From positions 1-64,000 of the forward strand of contig BSBK01006354.1 in NCBI GenBank assembly GCA_027943335.1: a stretch of DNA of 64,000 bases. The letters are read 5' to 3'. This DNA comes from Chamaecyparis obtusa. Its lineage: Eukaryota; Streptophyta; Pinopsida; Cupressales; Cupressaceae. Shown here in pieces: positions 34,231 to 45,859 of this stretch. Each line of letters begins with the position of its first letter. Position 1 is the stretch's first letter. The position numbers and the translations under genes were made by a program. The notes beneath the pieces were generated by a model. The model was not told where the DNA came from, ran no database searches, and was given only the letters and a program-made list of their open reading frames with translations.

Positions 34231-36091
34231 TAAGAGATAAGAATCTCAAATTTGAGCGACAGCTCACAAAAGATGTCCGAATCAGGAAAATCAAGGAAAT
34301 CAAGGATGAGAATCCCATAGATACTGCCCCCTCGGAATCAAAATCAAAATCAGATGAAGAGGAACAACAAAATCGATAAGGTTGATCAAATCATAAGGAA
34401 ATCACAATCGAAGGTAAATGATAACAGGATAACCATTAGGCAATGAAACATGCCCCAGCGATGAGCTAGAAGAAAAGAGATAGGGCGAATGAAAGACTAG
34501 AAAATTGAGAGACATGAAAAGGAAGAAATTCCAACAAAAATCAAATTATGCCTCAAAAGGTCAGTCAACTGCTCAGAAGAAGGGGAAAAAATTTTGAAAC
34601 ACGACTTGGATTTTGATTTCGAGTCCGAAAATGGATAGAAAATGATGTGATATGAAAGATCAGAAATGAAAGATATGATCAAGAAGAATCAGAAAATGAG
34701 CACAGTTGACCAACAGGTCCATGTGAGATGAAAAGGAGAGCTCTCTCCATATGCAAAGTGCAAAACTAAACCAATCATGAACCTAAAAATGCAAGCTACT
34801 ATGAAATTGGTTGACTTGCAAGGTCACAATGCCTATAGACATCTAATTATCATCATCGAACGTTATTGGTAGCGTCGTAAGATCATACAATGCACACTAG
34901 CATAACTATGTGGATATGAATATGATCTTTATCAGATAGAAATGTGGAAATCCCACCTAGGCATCAAAGACATGTAGGTCAAGATGACTAATGCAGTGAG
35001 ATTACCTAAGTTTGATATGGCGAGATTATGCTTGTATCAAGACACATGAAAATCAGGATAGCTAGAAGCATGCACTCGCAAAACAGTCAAGGATAATACT
35101 TTATCAATCCATAGGGTCAAGTAAGACCAGCATAAATGCTCATGACAGTTAGGACCAACAAAATATACCCACAAGCAGATAAAGAAAGAAAACATGTACT
35201 CATACCCTCAGTCTTCTAGCTATGCATCATTGAAAACTTCTCAGGGAGAGACCACTCATCAAAGAAATCCTCATAGACAGCACACAAAGAACAATAAAGT
35301 CAACATATCTCAACAAGTGATTGTTTAAGTGTGTGTGTGTTGGTCATAGAGTCAGACTCTGAGTATCACATTTGCAAATGAGCAACGTCGCATCATACTA
35401 GACTATTGGGTAAGACATCTGATAAGTGTTAAGAAACACTTGATGCAAGGGTAGTGTTGAAAAACACTATTTGGGGTGGTGTTGAAAAACACCTGTTGTG
35501 AAATGCCCCAAGAGACAAACGCACCTAAAGGACCAATGCTAACATTTATGCCCCTTAGACAAAGATAAAGACCAATTCCAGACTAAGGCAACAAGGTTAA
35601 GGCATGATGGAGAAAGGCTAAGTGTCGAGAGCGCATGGTAACAAATAGGGGTGCAAAGGCCTCAAGTAGGCCTGTTTCCAGGTTTTCACCACTTGGATTT
35701 ATTGCAATTTTTTCTTTTTTCTTTTTTTTGGATTTTTTGCTACCAAGGCGCCTGTTTCCAGGTTTTCACCATGGCACATTTTCAAATTTTTTTTCTTTTT
35801 TTTTTTTTCTATTTTTTTGAATTTTCTATTTTTTTGGAAGAAGGAAAGCTTTTCAGATAATGCTCCTTGAAAGGATAAACCATGATATGCTAAGGATTCA
35901 AAATGACATGCTCAAAGATGCTGAAGGGGAAAAGAAGACGCAGAAGGAATAGGCAAATGAAAAAAAATGATAGAAGGTAGAAGGATAATTAATGGAAGGA
36001 ATGTGAAAAGGTAGATGGAAAGAAAGGTAAGATCAACATCAATACACACCTTGAAGGGTGGCGAGAGGATGGAGGGAACATGAACCATATT
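34231..36091 (-). other. Element C: 3' noncoding internal region
   Basis: No supported coding frame. It contains purine-rich sequence, an AACACTTGATG / GAAAAACACT repeated segment near 35430-35500 and pyrimidine-rich runs duplicated at 35680 and 35755 with GCCTGTTTCCAGGTTTTCACC. Confidence 0.6.
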
Positions 36092-38617
36092 CTAGTCCAA
36101 GTGCGAACCATATTCTGGTTCATTATTGCTATCTGAATCTTCGAAAAGAGGATTGGTGTGCTTGTTATAATTCTCAAATGTGAATGGAGGAATACGAGAG
36201 GGAATATAGAAAATGTTTAGCAGAGGTTGTGGTTCAGGCACATGGAATGGAAGAATGTTTTTGGAAAAAGATGAAGTGGAAGCCTTTGGAAGCTTGAATG
36301 TCAATTTCACTTTTTGTTCAACATTAGACTCTTTCAAGAGAGACTTTGGAATCCATATAGCCTTAGGCTTTTTATTTTCTTTTGATGTCTTAGAGAGAAT
36401 ATCTTGAATGATGGATTTTGGAACCCATACTTGTCTTGTAGTTTTCTTCTTAGATATCTCTTTTGACTTTATGCCCCCATGTCGATTAGAGGAGACATGG
36501 TGATCTTTTTTTTTAGATGGATTCTTATATTGTTTCTTTTTCTTGTATTGAACATTCAAGTTACTTCCAAAAGACTTGGGACTTGTGTAAGAAGAAGAAG
36601 AATATGACTGGTTTAGATGGGTAGGTGGATGAAAAGGATTCAAGGGTATGCATCTATGTTGATCTTGAGGAAAGATATGAGATGGAGGGACGTAAGGACC
36701 CAAGATGGATGACGAATTAGGAGAGTTAGGAGGGGAAAGTGAAGGGACATAAGGACCCAAAATGGAAGGAAGACGTGAAACCCTTAGTATTGGTGGAGGA
36801 GGTCCAAGGATGGATGTGGAAGACACACAAGGATAATCAATAAGTTCATCAACATCTATATGACAACCAAGGACATTAGCATCTTTAGAGTGAGCATTAG
36901 ATTTTTCAACAAAATCATGCACATCTTGAATAGGAGCAACTTCTTTGACAGGATCATTCGTAGCTTGCAAAGATTTAGGAAGAGAAGAAAGTGGAAATGA
37001 ACATGGAGAGGTAGAACAAGAAGATGGAATACTTTGACCTTGACAAGGATCTTTGGATAGCATAAGCGCATCATTTTTTTCTTGATTTTCAATAGGCTCA
37101 ATATTGGAAGTAACAACACCATTTTTAATAACCTTAATGGAAGTATCATCTTTGAAAAATGTGAGTGTAGTAAGGTTATTTTGATTATCAATAAGCTCAA
37201 CAGTGTAAGTAGTAGCTTGATCTTGCTTAGGAGATGGTGGAATGAATGCGGAAGAGTGTAGAGGATCAAAAGAACCATGCAATGGAGGAGATACATCATG
37301 AAGAGAATTGGATGATATGGAGGGTTCTTGATCTTGATCTTTATTTATATTCTTTTCTTTATCATTTTTAGAGTCCTCTTGACATGGAGCCACTTCTATC
37401 GACAAGGAAGCATGTTGGAATTGTATGAAAGACTTTGGAAAAGATGGTTAAAGACTAGCTGAAATAGGCATTATAGCGCATGAAAGCTTAGGCTCTTTAG
37501 GTTTAGCATTATTGGAAGTATTCACATCCAAGTGAAGGTTAGCTTGAGTATCTTTAAGAGGTGGCTCTTGAGAATAACTATAGGGAACCGCATGGAAAGC
37601 CTTAGGATCTTTGTTGGATGAAGGATTTGTGAAAGATTTGGATGACTCAGAAGCTTTAGGAAGTGTGTGGGTATTGGAGGAAGTGGCGAATGGAAGGGAA
37701 CCATCACAAGACAAAGGTTCAACATTAATATGATCTTGCTTGAGAGTGTCATCTTTATTTTCAGCATGAATGTTCTTAGAGGAAGGATTCTTATAATATT
37801 TATGTTTCAAATCAGCACGGTGCATTTTATATTCCTCAACAGTGGTAGCTGGATTATAATCAAGGTATTGTTCACAAAACTCATCAAAGTTTCTTTCAAA
37901 ATCTTAATCATATGGATCACCATCACAATCTATCCAATAGGATGACCCTTTAGTAAGCCTAAGCACACAACGAGGAGGACTCTTAGGAACAGAGGTGCCA
38001 TAAGTATTGCTACAATGTCCATTATCATAGTCATCATAGTCATCAAAGGTAGGTGTGTCACTCTTTGTGGAAGAGACATCACAAGGACTATCATGTTGCT
38101 CTTTATGGTATGTCTTCTGAAGAGAAGTAAGACTCTTGGGAGAAGTAGAAGAAGAACAAGATCGTGAAGAAGAGGAAATTGAAGACTTAGTGTAGGAAGA
38201 GGACTTGGATAATGAAGAATGCAAATAATGTTTAGAAGAGTCATGATAAGATTTGGAAGATGAAGAATGTGAATAGTGTTTAGAAGAATCATGATAAGAC
38301 TTAGAAGATGAAGAATGAGAATGATGTCTGGAAGAGTCATGATAAGACTTGGAAGGTGAAGAAGAATGAGAAGATTTAGATGATGAAGAATGTTTGGAAG
38401 AAGAAGATCGTGATATGATCATGTTTATGATTCTAGCAAAGGCATCTGATTTAATCATCCTTTCTTTTATTTTTGCTATAAATTCATCACTCATGAGAAT
38501 TTTGGAGGAACAACACTTTTTGAATATGTCAATGAGCTCAAGATCATCTATTCCTAATAAAGGTTCCAAAACCAGATAGTCAAGATTCATGGTTCCAAAA
38601 GAGGAGAAATCAAGCAT
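36092..38617 (-). pseudogene. Element C: unknown Ser/Pro/Lys-rich protein
   Basis: One frame from an ATG at 38617 to a stop at 36092, 841 codons, broken by only two stops (37904-37906 and 37448-37450). Order: a helical N-terminus (LDYLVLEPLLGIDDLELID, FIAKIKERMIKSDAFARIIN); a Ser-rich domain with three 16-residue repeats of the type SKSYHDSSKHYSHSSS; a Tyr/acidic segment (FERNFDEFCEQYLDYNP); Ser/Pro-rich linkers; a repeat of SILGPYVP; a basic segment; and paired motifs VWVPKSI and IWIPKSLL near the end. I do not recognise the family. There is no zinc knuckle, protease or polymerase motif. It may be a captured or highly diverged structural protein. Confidence 0.7.
38214..38357. repeat. 48-bp coding minisatellite, three units
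   Basis: Units begin at 38214, 38262 and 38310 with GAAGAATG and stay in frame (16 codons each), encoding the Ser/His/Tyr repeat of the C protein. Confidence 0.9.
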
Positions 38618-41061
38618 AGGAATGATAGAAAAATAGAGGAATGCAAACTAGATAGTAGGAGAAAAAGAATCAAGAAGAAGAAGAAGAATTTCCCATGGGA
38701 ATAGAAGACTTTAGAAGAACATGGGAAATGGAGAAGAAAGAAGAAGACTAAGAGCCATCTTGTGCAATTGATACCATAATGTTCATTGAGATGTTGAGCG
38801 ACATGACAACACCTAGGATCTAAGATCTGGACTGACCAAGGAAAACTGAAAATAGAAGACCCTTGGTAATAGGATGACCTCACAAAATGTCAACACCAAA
38901 CTAGGATAATCAAAGTTCTCTATTGTCCAAAGAGAAATGAAAAGATAGAAGAAGGGGCTTTACCAACACTATCAAAGAGGTGCTTCAAATCAAAGGGTGA
39001 CTACCCTTACACTTTTGAATCAGGAGGTTGGACTAGGCCAAAAGATAATTGAAATTGAGATTAAATGAAAATTATTTGGACAATAAGAGTATGAGAATTT
39101 TCCAAGAATGTAGCTCACAATTCTAGAGATAAATTTTCTCACCAAGAACAACCTTCTAATGTGATATTTCTCTTTGGCTAATGTGATACTGATGTTGATC
39201 TTGACCAATTTGTGCAAAATTTTGAGTTTTTAAGGTCTAATTTTGGATTTTCTGAATGTTAGGGTGAAAATATCTGATGTCAATCACAAATTTAACAGCA
39301 TTTGGACAGGTTTGCAAATAGTAGAGGATCAAACATGTCTTCAAACACTTGAAACAAAGGCAAAAGCAACCTTGCCAAGACAAACACTTATGATATCAAA
39401 AATAAAATTGCACCCTATGAATGCTACCGATTGTATATATGTTGAGAACGTTTACACTGGTATCACACAATCGAAGACACTTCAAGCAATATCTACCTAC
39501 AAGACAAGGCTCAATACTTACCAACTTAGCCCACAAATGCCCCCTTGCCTCACGCCAAGTGGTTACCCACAAGAGATATTGGCTTTGTCGTGGAAGTGTC
39601 AAACGACACAACCAAAGGGACACATATGGTGAGTATCTTAAGGTGATCCGGGTAAACCACTTGGATCAATCCTTTCACTAAGAAGATAAGTGGCTAAATA
39701 AGGTGGCTTCTATCTAATGGTTCTTAATAAGGGCTTCCGTTCATAACACCCCTCTTGCTCCTCATAAAGGACTAAGACCTCGCGGCCTCAAGAGTACCTT
39801 AAGCATTCTTGCTCAATGTTTTCCCCATGGTCGCAATCCCATGAGCTACTCACATCAAGCGAAGACAAGTGTTATGTCTACCAAGGTTTTTTGTCCTTGA
39901 TAGCCTTGAGATTATAGTGGGTTGGAATAGCTCGGTATTAGCTTGTCCCCACTTGGGTCGTTCCTCTTGATTGCTCAAGAGCAGGCCCGCTAAAGGATTC
40001 TAACAACTAAACAAAAAATGGATCAACTCTTGAGGTTCAAGGTTTTTGGTTCACCACAAGGGTGAAGAGCATACTCCCCTATCTCAAGAATCTCTCCCAA
40101 ACACACCAAGCAAAGTTCATTTACCCTCTTGTTTTCAAAATTCAAAGATGGGTCAAGATTTTCTGGTTCACCAAAATGGTGAAGAGCATACTTCTCCTAC
40201 CACCCAAGAATTCTTACAACAAGATCTTAAGTGCCTAATAAATGAAACAACTAGTTTTTGCCACACTTAAAAGGAAAGCAAATAAACAAGCAAGATTTTT
40301 TTTTTGTTTTTATTCTTGGGCAGCCCTACAAAAATTATTAGTAGCCCTCTTTGACATGCGATTTTGACAAAATATTCAAGCAAGAGGCACCTATAACCAC
40401 AACTTGTTAGACCAACAAGAGTTAGGAGAAGCAAAATCCAAAATCTACCAATGATTAGTACATGAAAAATTAGATAATCTGCAAAAATAACTGATCAAAT
40501 GATAAAATCTAAAAATGAAACCATCATGGTTGGATTAGGCTTAGAAAGACCTTTCCAATGATATATCACACTTAAACTTTTGATACCATTTGCAAAATTT
40601 CAAAAAAAAGAATGGGCACCCATTTTCCAGAGTGGCACGGATTTGAAAACGCTAAAAATTTTAAAAAATTTCAAAAAGATAGCTAAGAACCCAAAACTTG
40701 CAAGATAGATAAAATAGCTCAAAAATAGCTCACTGTCAGGTACAAACACAGTCCAAACACCAATATCGCATGATACTTCGCACTATACCAGGCGATACTC
40801 TTCAGTCAGTGTGATACTTCGCCCTTTGCCAGGCGATACTTCACCCGAGACCAGGCGATATTCTCTACTATAGTCAAGCAATACTTCCGATATACAAAGT
40901 ATCACATGCACATACAAAGGTATATCACGTGATATACTAAGAAGTATCATGCGATATTCTGAGACAGAAAACCAGAGAATAAAAATTACGCTAAAAACTT
41001 GTCAAAAAATTGACAAAAAATGACAAAAATGCAAAAAAAGAAGGACAAAGCCTATCTACTC
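38618..41061 (-). other. Element C: long leader with internal repeats
   Basis: Noncoding 2.4 kb between primer site and ORF. It holds a 117-bp imperfect duplication (GGTTCACC at 40048 and 40165), the block shared with element D (40480-40690), a GGCGATACTTC repeat cluster (40760-40880) and an 18-bp perfect palindrome with a central CACGTG (40920-40937). Confidence 0.7.
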
Positions 41062-41081
41062 TGCCCCACGGTGGGTGCTAG
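41062..41081 (-). promoter_or_regulatory. Primer-binding site of C (not Met type)
   Basis: The minus strand after the LTR end reads TTTCTAGCACCCACCGTGGGG. The CACCCACCGTGGGG core resembles post-LTR sites I know from some Ty3/gypsy plant elements rather than copia. The tRNA is not assigned. Confidence 0.6.
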
Positions 41082-41084
41082 AAA

Positions 41085-42073
41085 TGTACACACTAAAATG
41101 GTGCACTTCTATGAACCATTACATGCAAGGTTGCTCAAGAATGAGGCCTCACAAAGCGGCTCATAGCTCTCTATGCATGGAGTTGCAAGGGACTATGATG
41201 TGTTTGCTCTCAGCTAGAGCTACAAGCTTGTGACCTTGCTAGTCAACCATACAATGAGAGATTCACAATGAAGACAAGGGCAACAATGCCAATATCTCCA
41301 AGAATCACTATGAAGATGCAATGCAAGTTATATGAGAATGCAATCTAAGCTATGGAAATGAAAGTACAATGCAACTAATCTATGAAAGGAAATAGCAAGT
41401 GTTACAATGCCTCCTATTTAGACTATGTGAGCTTACTCTATTGCATAAAAGAAAATCTATACTATGAATGCCATGATTATGCAAACTAAGCAAAGGAAAT
41501 ATGTAACTAAATGATGTAATGAAATGAAGCAAGTCTTCAATATCTTCAAAAACTCCAAATGCACCTAAAACCTGCAGCATAACATTAGCATAAAAACATG
41601 GTATATGCAAATGAAGGAGAGAGCTCTCCTTTTATAAGAAATGCAAAGAAATGGACCATGAAGATTAAGAGGCAAAAAGTCTTAATCAGCGGTGGAGCCT
41701 GAAAGAGGAGCAATCTATGTGCACAAGTATCCTCCAATAGAAAAATAGGAGTTGACTTTATGTCCATATGAGACAAAAAGTGTTTTCTTCTTTTTATAAA
41801 ATAGGAATAGTGCTTTATTTGTGCAACTTAGGATAAGATGAAAAAGGGGGCTTTTTATTTAATCAAAAGGGGAGGAAATATTCCTTTTAATCAAATAAAG
41901 ACTTAGGATAAATGATTAGCCCATAGGATAAAAATCTAATATATGATCGAAATTAGGATTTGATCAAGAGATTGATATTGTTGAAAATATTGATTATTGA
42001 TAAAACTGATTCAGGGTTGATAAATCAAATAAATGGGGCCCAAAGTCTAGGTGACCATTTTTGGGTGCATACA
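41085..42073 (-). repeat. Right (5') LTR of C
   Basis: 989 bp, same ends as 33068-34047, with small indels. Confidence 0.95.
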
Positions 42074-42078
42074 ACTAT

Positions 42079-43085
42079 TAGGTCAACCTCTGTTAAAAAG
42101 ATTTTGACTGTTACAATGGTTATAAAGTAGCAGTAATAATGATCTGAAAAACATACAACTCACTTTGCAAATATCAGATCCAATTCCCTACACATATACT
42201 AGCTTACTAATTGTGAAACTTTGTCATCTCCATCACTGATCTGCTCGGTATTCTCCTCAAGCAATCATAACACTTCTCCTTTAGCCTTCTCTGCTTAGAC
42301 AATCAATAACACCTCTAGTATCCTCTATGTATTTTAGCCTCCATGCTTAGGTTCCCTAAATACAATTCCATTTAGGTCAATACATCTTTTTCCGCTTAAT
42401 CTCCTTCATAGATCTTAGGATTAGGTCAGATTCATTGAATCTACCCACTTTATGTTCTTCGACTTCTTTTCTAGAAACATCTCAAATCTCTTATTTAGAT
42501 TTACAATAAAATGTTTTACAGTGCATTAAATGCTTCCATACAATCAATAAATAAAGTCAACACGTTTTACATAATCCAAGAATTCAATGATGTCGGCCGA
42601 ATATCTAAATTCCCTTCAAATATAAAAATACTGATGCTCGGTCAATAATATGTTCAACTTCTCGGTCTATACTAGAAAGCTCGGTCAATACTAAAAACTA
42701 TTTCCTCGGCTAACACTATCTTCCTCTACAATTAACTGATGTTTGGTCAATACCGATTTTGCTCAGCACACACTAACTCGGTCGACACTAACATCACTCG
42801 GCTTAAACTAGATTTCTCCTCTTTTGCTCGGTTAAGCCTACTAGTTTAGTCTTCATTCTTACTAAGATAAACAATACATAGTCTCATCATTGTGCAACAT
42901 AATCAAGTACTCCTTGTAATACCAAGATAACTCAACCTTTCCTTAGGTGCTATTGTTACCAGCCTTGCCTATTCCCTTCTCATCAATCAAATAGATATAG
43001 TACTTTCCTAAGTAGCAACAATCTTAGCAGTTAAGGTTTGACATCAATGACAATACAACAATTGCTTCAATTATAGTTTCCAACA
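42079..43085 (-). repeat. Right (5') LTR of B, second part
   Basis: Resumes at TAGGTCAACCTCTGTT, matching the left LTR from about 26739, and ends TTTCCAACA before the TTAGT duplication. Confidence 0.94.
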
Positions 43086-43090
43086 TTAGT

Positions 43091-43346
43091 TCTCAATCAA
43101 ATCTTGATCTGATAGCTCCTTGGTCTATGATTCCATGAGATTGTCTCTTAATTTTCTCTCATGCTTAAGTTGTTGCTTTAACTTATTGATGAAATCATCT
43201 GTCTTTCTTAATTTATACTTCACATTCACTCTATCTGCATTAGCAATATCCACATCTTCCAAGGCCATTTCATATTTTTTCTTCAATTTTTCCAAATCCA
43301 TCTCGATCTCCCCAAAGTTGTTAAGCTTTTCTTTTAGGGTCCTAAG
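43091..43346 (-). pseudogene. Element A: N-terminal coiled coil
   Basis: The start of A's coding region, separated from the rest by B. On the minus strand it reads RTLKEKLNNFGEIEMDLEK, LKKKYEMALEDVDIANADR, VNVKYKLRKTDDFINKLKQ and QLKHERKLRDN, a strongly helical, charged coiled coil beginning only bases inside the primer site. An ATG-led start is not obvious. Its position before the zinc knuckles matches element G, where a coiled coil of similar style precedes the knuckles. It was probably the oligomerising N-terminus of a Gag-like protein. Confidence 0.6.
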
Positions 43347-43358
43347 GCTCTGATACCA
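43346..43358 (-). promoter_or_regulatory. Primer-binding site of A
   Basis: The minus strand reads TGGTATCAGAGCC two bases inside the LTR, an exact initiator-Met type copia site. Confidence 0.9.
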
Positions 43359-43360
43359 AT

Positions 43361-44481
43361 TGTTAGGATTTGGTAACACTAAGAGGGGGGGTGAATCAGT
43401 GTTATAGTACTTTAGATTATTCTTGGACTTCTTAATCTACTTTAAATAATATATATTTATGTAGCATAAAATAAGTAACCATGCAACATAGACAAACATA
43501 GAAGAACTCATAACACCATATTTTTTTTCGAGGAAACCTTGTTAAGGAAAAAACTCCGGTGGGGATGGTACCCACAAATATCTCCACTATAGGTATAATA
43601 ACCATGTTAAGAGTTTTGACCCTATTAGGAGCTGAGTATTACAATAGGCAGGTCTTGATTAAAGGATAGACTATGTTAGGAGTCTTTTACAATGTGATCC
43701 CAATTAATGAATCGACCCTGCTATAAGTCCAGCCCTATTAGAGGCAATCACCTTGCTAAAGGTGTATAAAAGTTGCAACAACACTTACAATCAATATGTT
43801 GTCTAAATACAAAGAGTTAGCAAAGTATTCCTTGAAGAAATCCTCTTGTTCTCCTTTTCCTTGACCTCTTCTCTGTCTCTCAGATGCCTTCATAGTATGC
43901 ATCCATCTATTTTCTTCACATTATCCTCTCTCACTTTTACCAAAGTGTTTGTATACTTATACCTTGCTGGAGGTATATTTTGAAAGAGCTAGTCGGCATT
44001 ACTCTAGCTAAGAAACATATTATTTAATGTGCATTTTCACACTTTATTACCATCCTCATTTGGCCTTAGATCCAAGAGTGCATCCAAAAATATCTTTCCA
44101 ATCACTCACAAAGTCATCCTTAGTGATTGCCAACAAGTTATAATATGTTTATTGTCTTCGCATCCAATCAACTGAACATATTTCTTTGATACCATAATAT
44201 TAACGTGTGCAACCTTACACACATGTTCATTTGTGTCTTATAGGCATGTAACCAAGATCATATGTCTTAATGAGGCTCCTGTAAAGTTCACTACACTTTT
44301 CTGTCAGACTAGGTCACAGGATCAGTCTGTGGACTTAGGCATTTCTCCTTCATCGTGCATACAAACATATTCATAATATGTGTGATCATAAGTCTGATAA
44401 GTGTTACCATAAATGATAACATTCTATATGTGCATGTGTCTACATGTGCATATGCATGCATGTGTTGACCACTTTCCAACA
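43361..44481 (-). repeat. Right (5') LTR of A
   Basis: 1121 bp, TGTTAGGATTTGG...TTTCCAACA, the partner of 22843-23955. Confidence 0.93.
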
Positions 44482-45859
44482 TTTCTTTCTTGTAGTATCT
44501 TGCATTCTCTTATGGCTATGTGATGCACACTATTGCATGATGTTCATTCCATGATTCAATTGTTTTTTGTAAGTGCATATTTAACCCTTTGTTCCAAGGG
44601 TTCCTTGGTGGGGAATTACACTTCTTCTCAAGATAAAGAGTGACAATCCCTATCAAATACAATACTCCTGGGTAAAAGCACAAAGTTGTGTCACGTTTCA
44701 GGACAACTTATCAGCATAGCTGAATTTGAGTATTTCTAACTAAAATTATTGTTTGTCAAACATATGGTCTAGCTAGATTCATTGTAGCTAAGTTAGATAA
44801 GTTCTTCACCTTTTCCAATTGGAAATATCTATTAAATACATGTTTTATAACAATTACTAAAGAAATAAAATTATTTCAGAAAAGCGACGTTTCAATAACT
44901 CTTACTCTTTTTAATGATAGTTTTTTACAAATATAAAAATACCCTTTTTCAGAGCACAGAATCAAGATTATCATCATATAATTTTTATAGTATTTTAATT
45001 AGATCTAATATATTATAATTTCAAAATACTACAAGTAGGTATTTTAACATTCGAGAACAAGATGCTTCAAAAATAGAAAAAAATAGTAAAGCTTATCAAA
45101 AAAATTGAAAATTTATATTTAACACTAGAGGAGAGAGTTATCTTCAAAAGTGTGTAATTTATTTTCTGAATGGTGTAGATTTGATAGGGGAAATTTGACG
45201 CGAGATGAAAACTGTCGATTTCAGGTATGTTCAACTTTGAGTTGTTATAACAGAGAAAATATACATTGAAAACTAATTTTTCTTCTTTTCTGCACTAGCT
45301 ATACATTTTATCTATGACATATTTTGAAATCAAAGGAAAAAGAGATTATTTGCATATAATTTTTTGGTGCGGACAAGACCCTCATTTTTCAGCATTTTTC
45401 AGCAAGTAAAAAATGGACTTAAAAATTTTAAAAACTACGTGAATTCTTGTTCAAAAAAAATTTAAAAAATTATAGCCATAAACTTCATCCACTTTTACAC
45501 ATTTCATTAGTTTACATCATCTCTAAATTTTAAACATAAATGCCATTTTTATGTAATTAAAGTTAAAATTTTTGTGTGTTGTTGACCTTTTCCTTTATAA
45601 AAGTGTGACACACCTTTGTACTTTTACCCTCCTAATATTCAATTCTTTTATTATTGCATCTCTTCTTTTAGCCATAAGAATATCAAAAAATTCTCTAGGA
45701 TTTTTTGCTCATATTTCTTTAAGAGATTTATTGAACATGCTTAAATATATAATAACAAATATTTCCATGATCAATTTATCAATTTTATCAACATTATCGT
45801 ATTCATAGAACCATAAATTATAATTACTGGGTAACAAAGAAAGCATTAATGAAACTTAC
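44482..45859. other. AT-rich DNA, no gene seen
   Basis: Continues the target DNA of A. No coding frame, repeat or element edge is clear. The 3' LTR of element G may lie here but I cannot place it. Confidence 0.5.

Larger units (their letters stand above)
33068..42073 (-). mobile_element. Non-autonomous LTR element C with an unknown ORF
   Basis: 9006 bp with LTRs at 33068-34047 and 41085-42073, a polypurine tract at 34048 and target duplications ACTGT (33063-33067) and ACTAT (42074-42078), one mismatch. The primer site is not of the Met type. The 7-kb internal region has one long broken frame (36092-38617) without Gag, protease, integrase or RT motifs, and long noncoding flanks. It is the youngest layer of the nest. 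Confidence 0.93.
26264..43085 (-). mobile_element. Ty1/copia element B, autonomous type, decayed (contains C)
   Basis: Target duplications TTAGT at 26259-26263 and 43086-43090 are exact. LTRs of about 1480 bp lie at 26264-27743 and at 32594-33067 plus 42079-43085, the right one split by C. The internal order on the minus strand is Gag, zinc knuckle, protease, integrase, RT, RNase H, with many stops and frameshifts. B inserted into the internal region of A. Confidence 0.95.
22843..44481 (-). mobile_element. Pol-less LTR element A (host of nested B and C)
   Basis: LTRs at 22843-23955 and 43361-44481, flanking 5-mers TCTCT (22838-22842) and TTTCT (44482-44486) with one mismatch, a polypurine tract at 23960 and a TGGTATCAGAGCC primer site at 43346. 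Once B is removed, the internal region is only about 2.6 kb and encodes coiled coils plus zinc knuckles without pol. It resembles the published TR-GAG class (terminal-repeat elements with a Gag domain only). Confidence 0.85.

Noticed and set aside
36856..38340. Long alternative minus-strand frames in element C
   Set aside because: Shadow frames of the 38617-36092 frame, Leu/Ile/Met-rich, with no independent support.
38755..38790. TTATGGTATCAATTGCAC on the minus strand inside element C, like a copia primer site
   Set aside because: Only the first eight bases match, it is 2.3 kb from the LTR, and the true LTR edge is at 41085.
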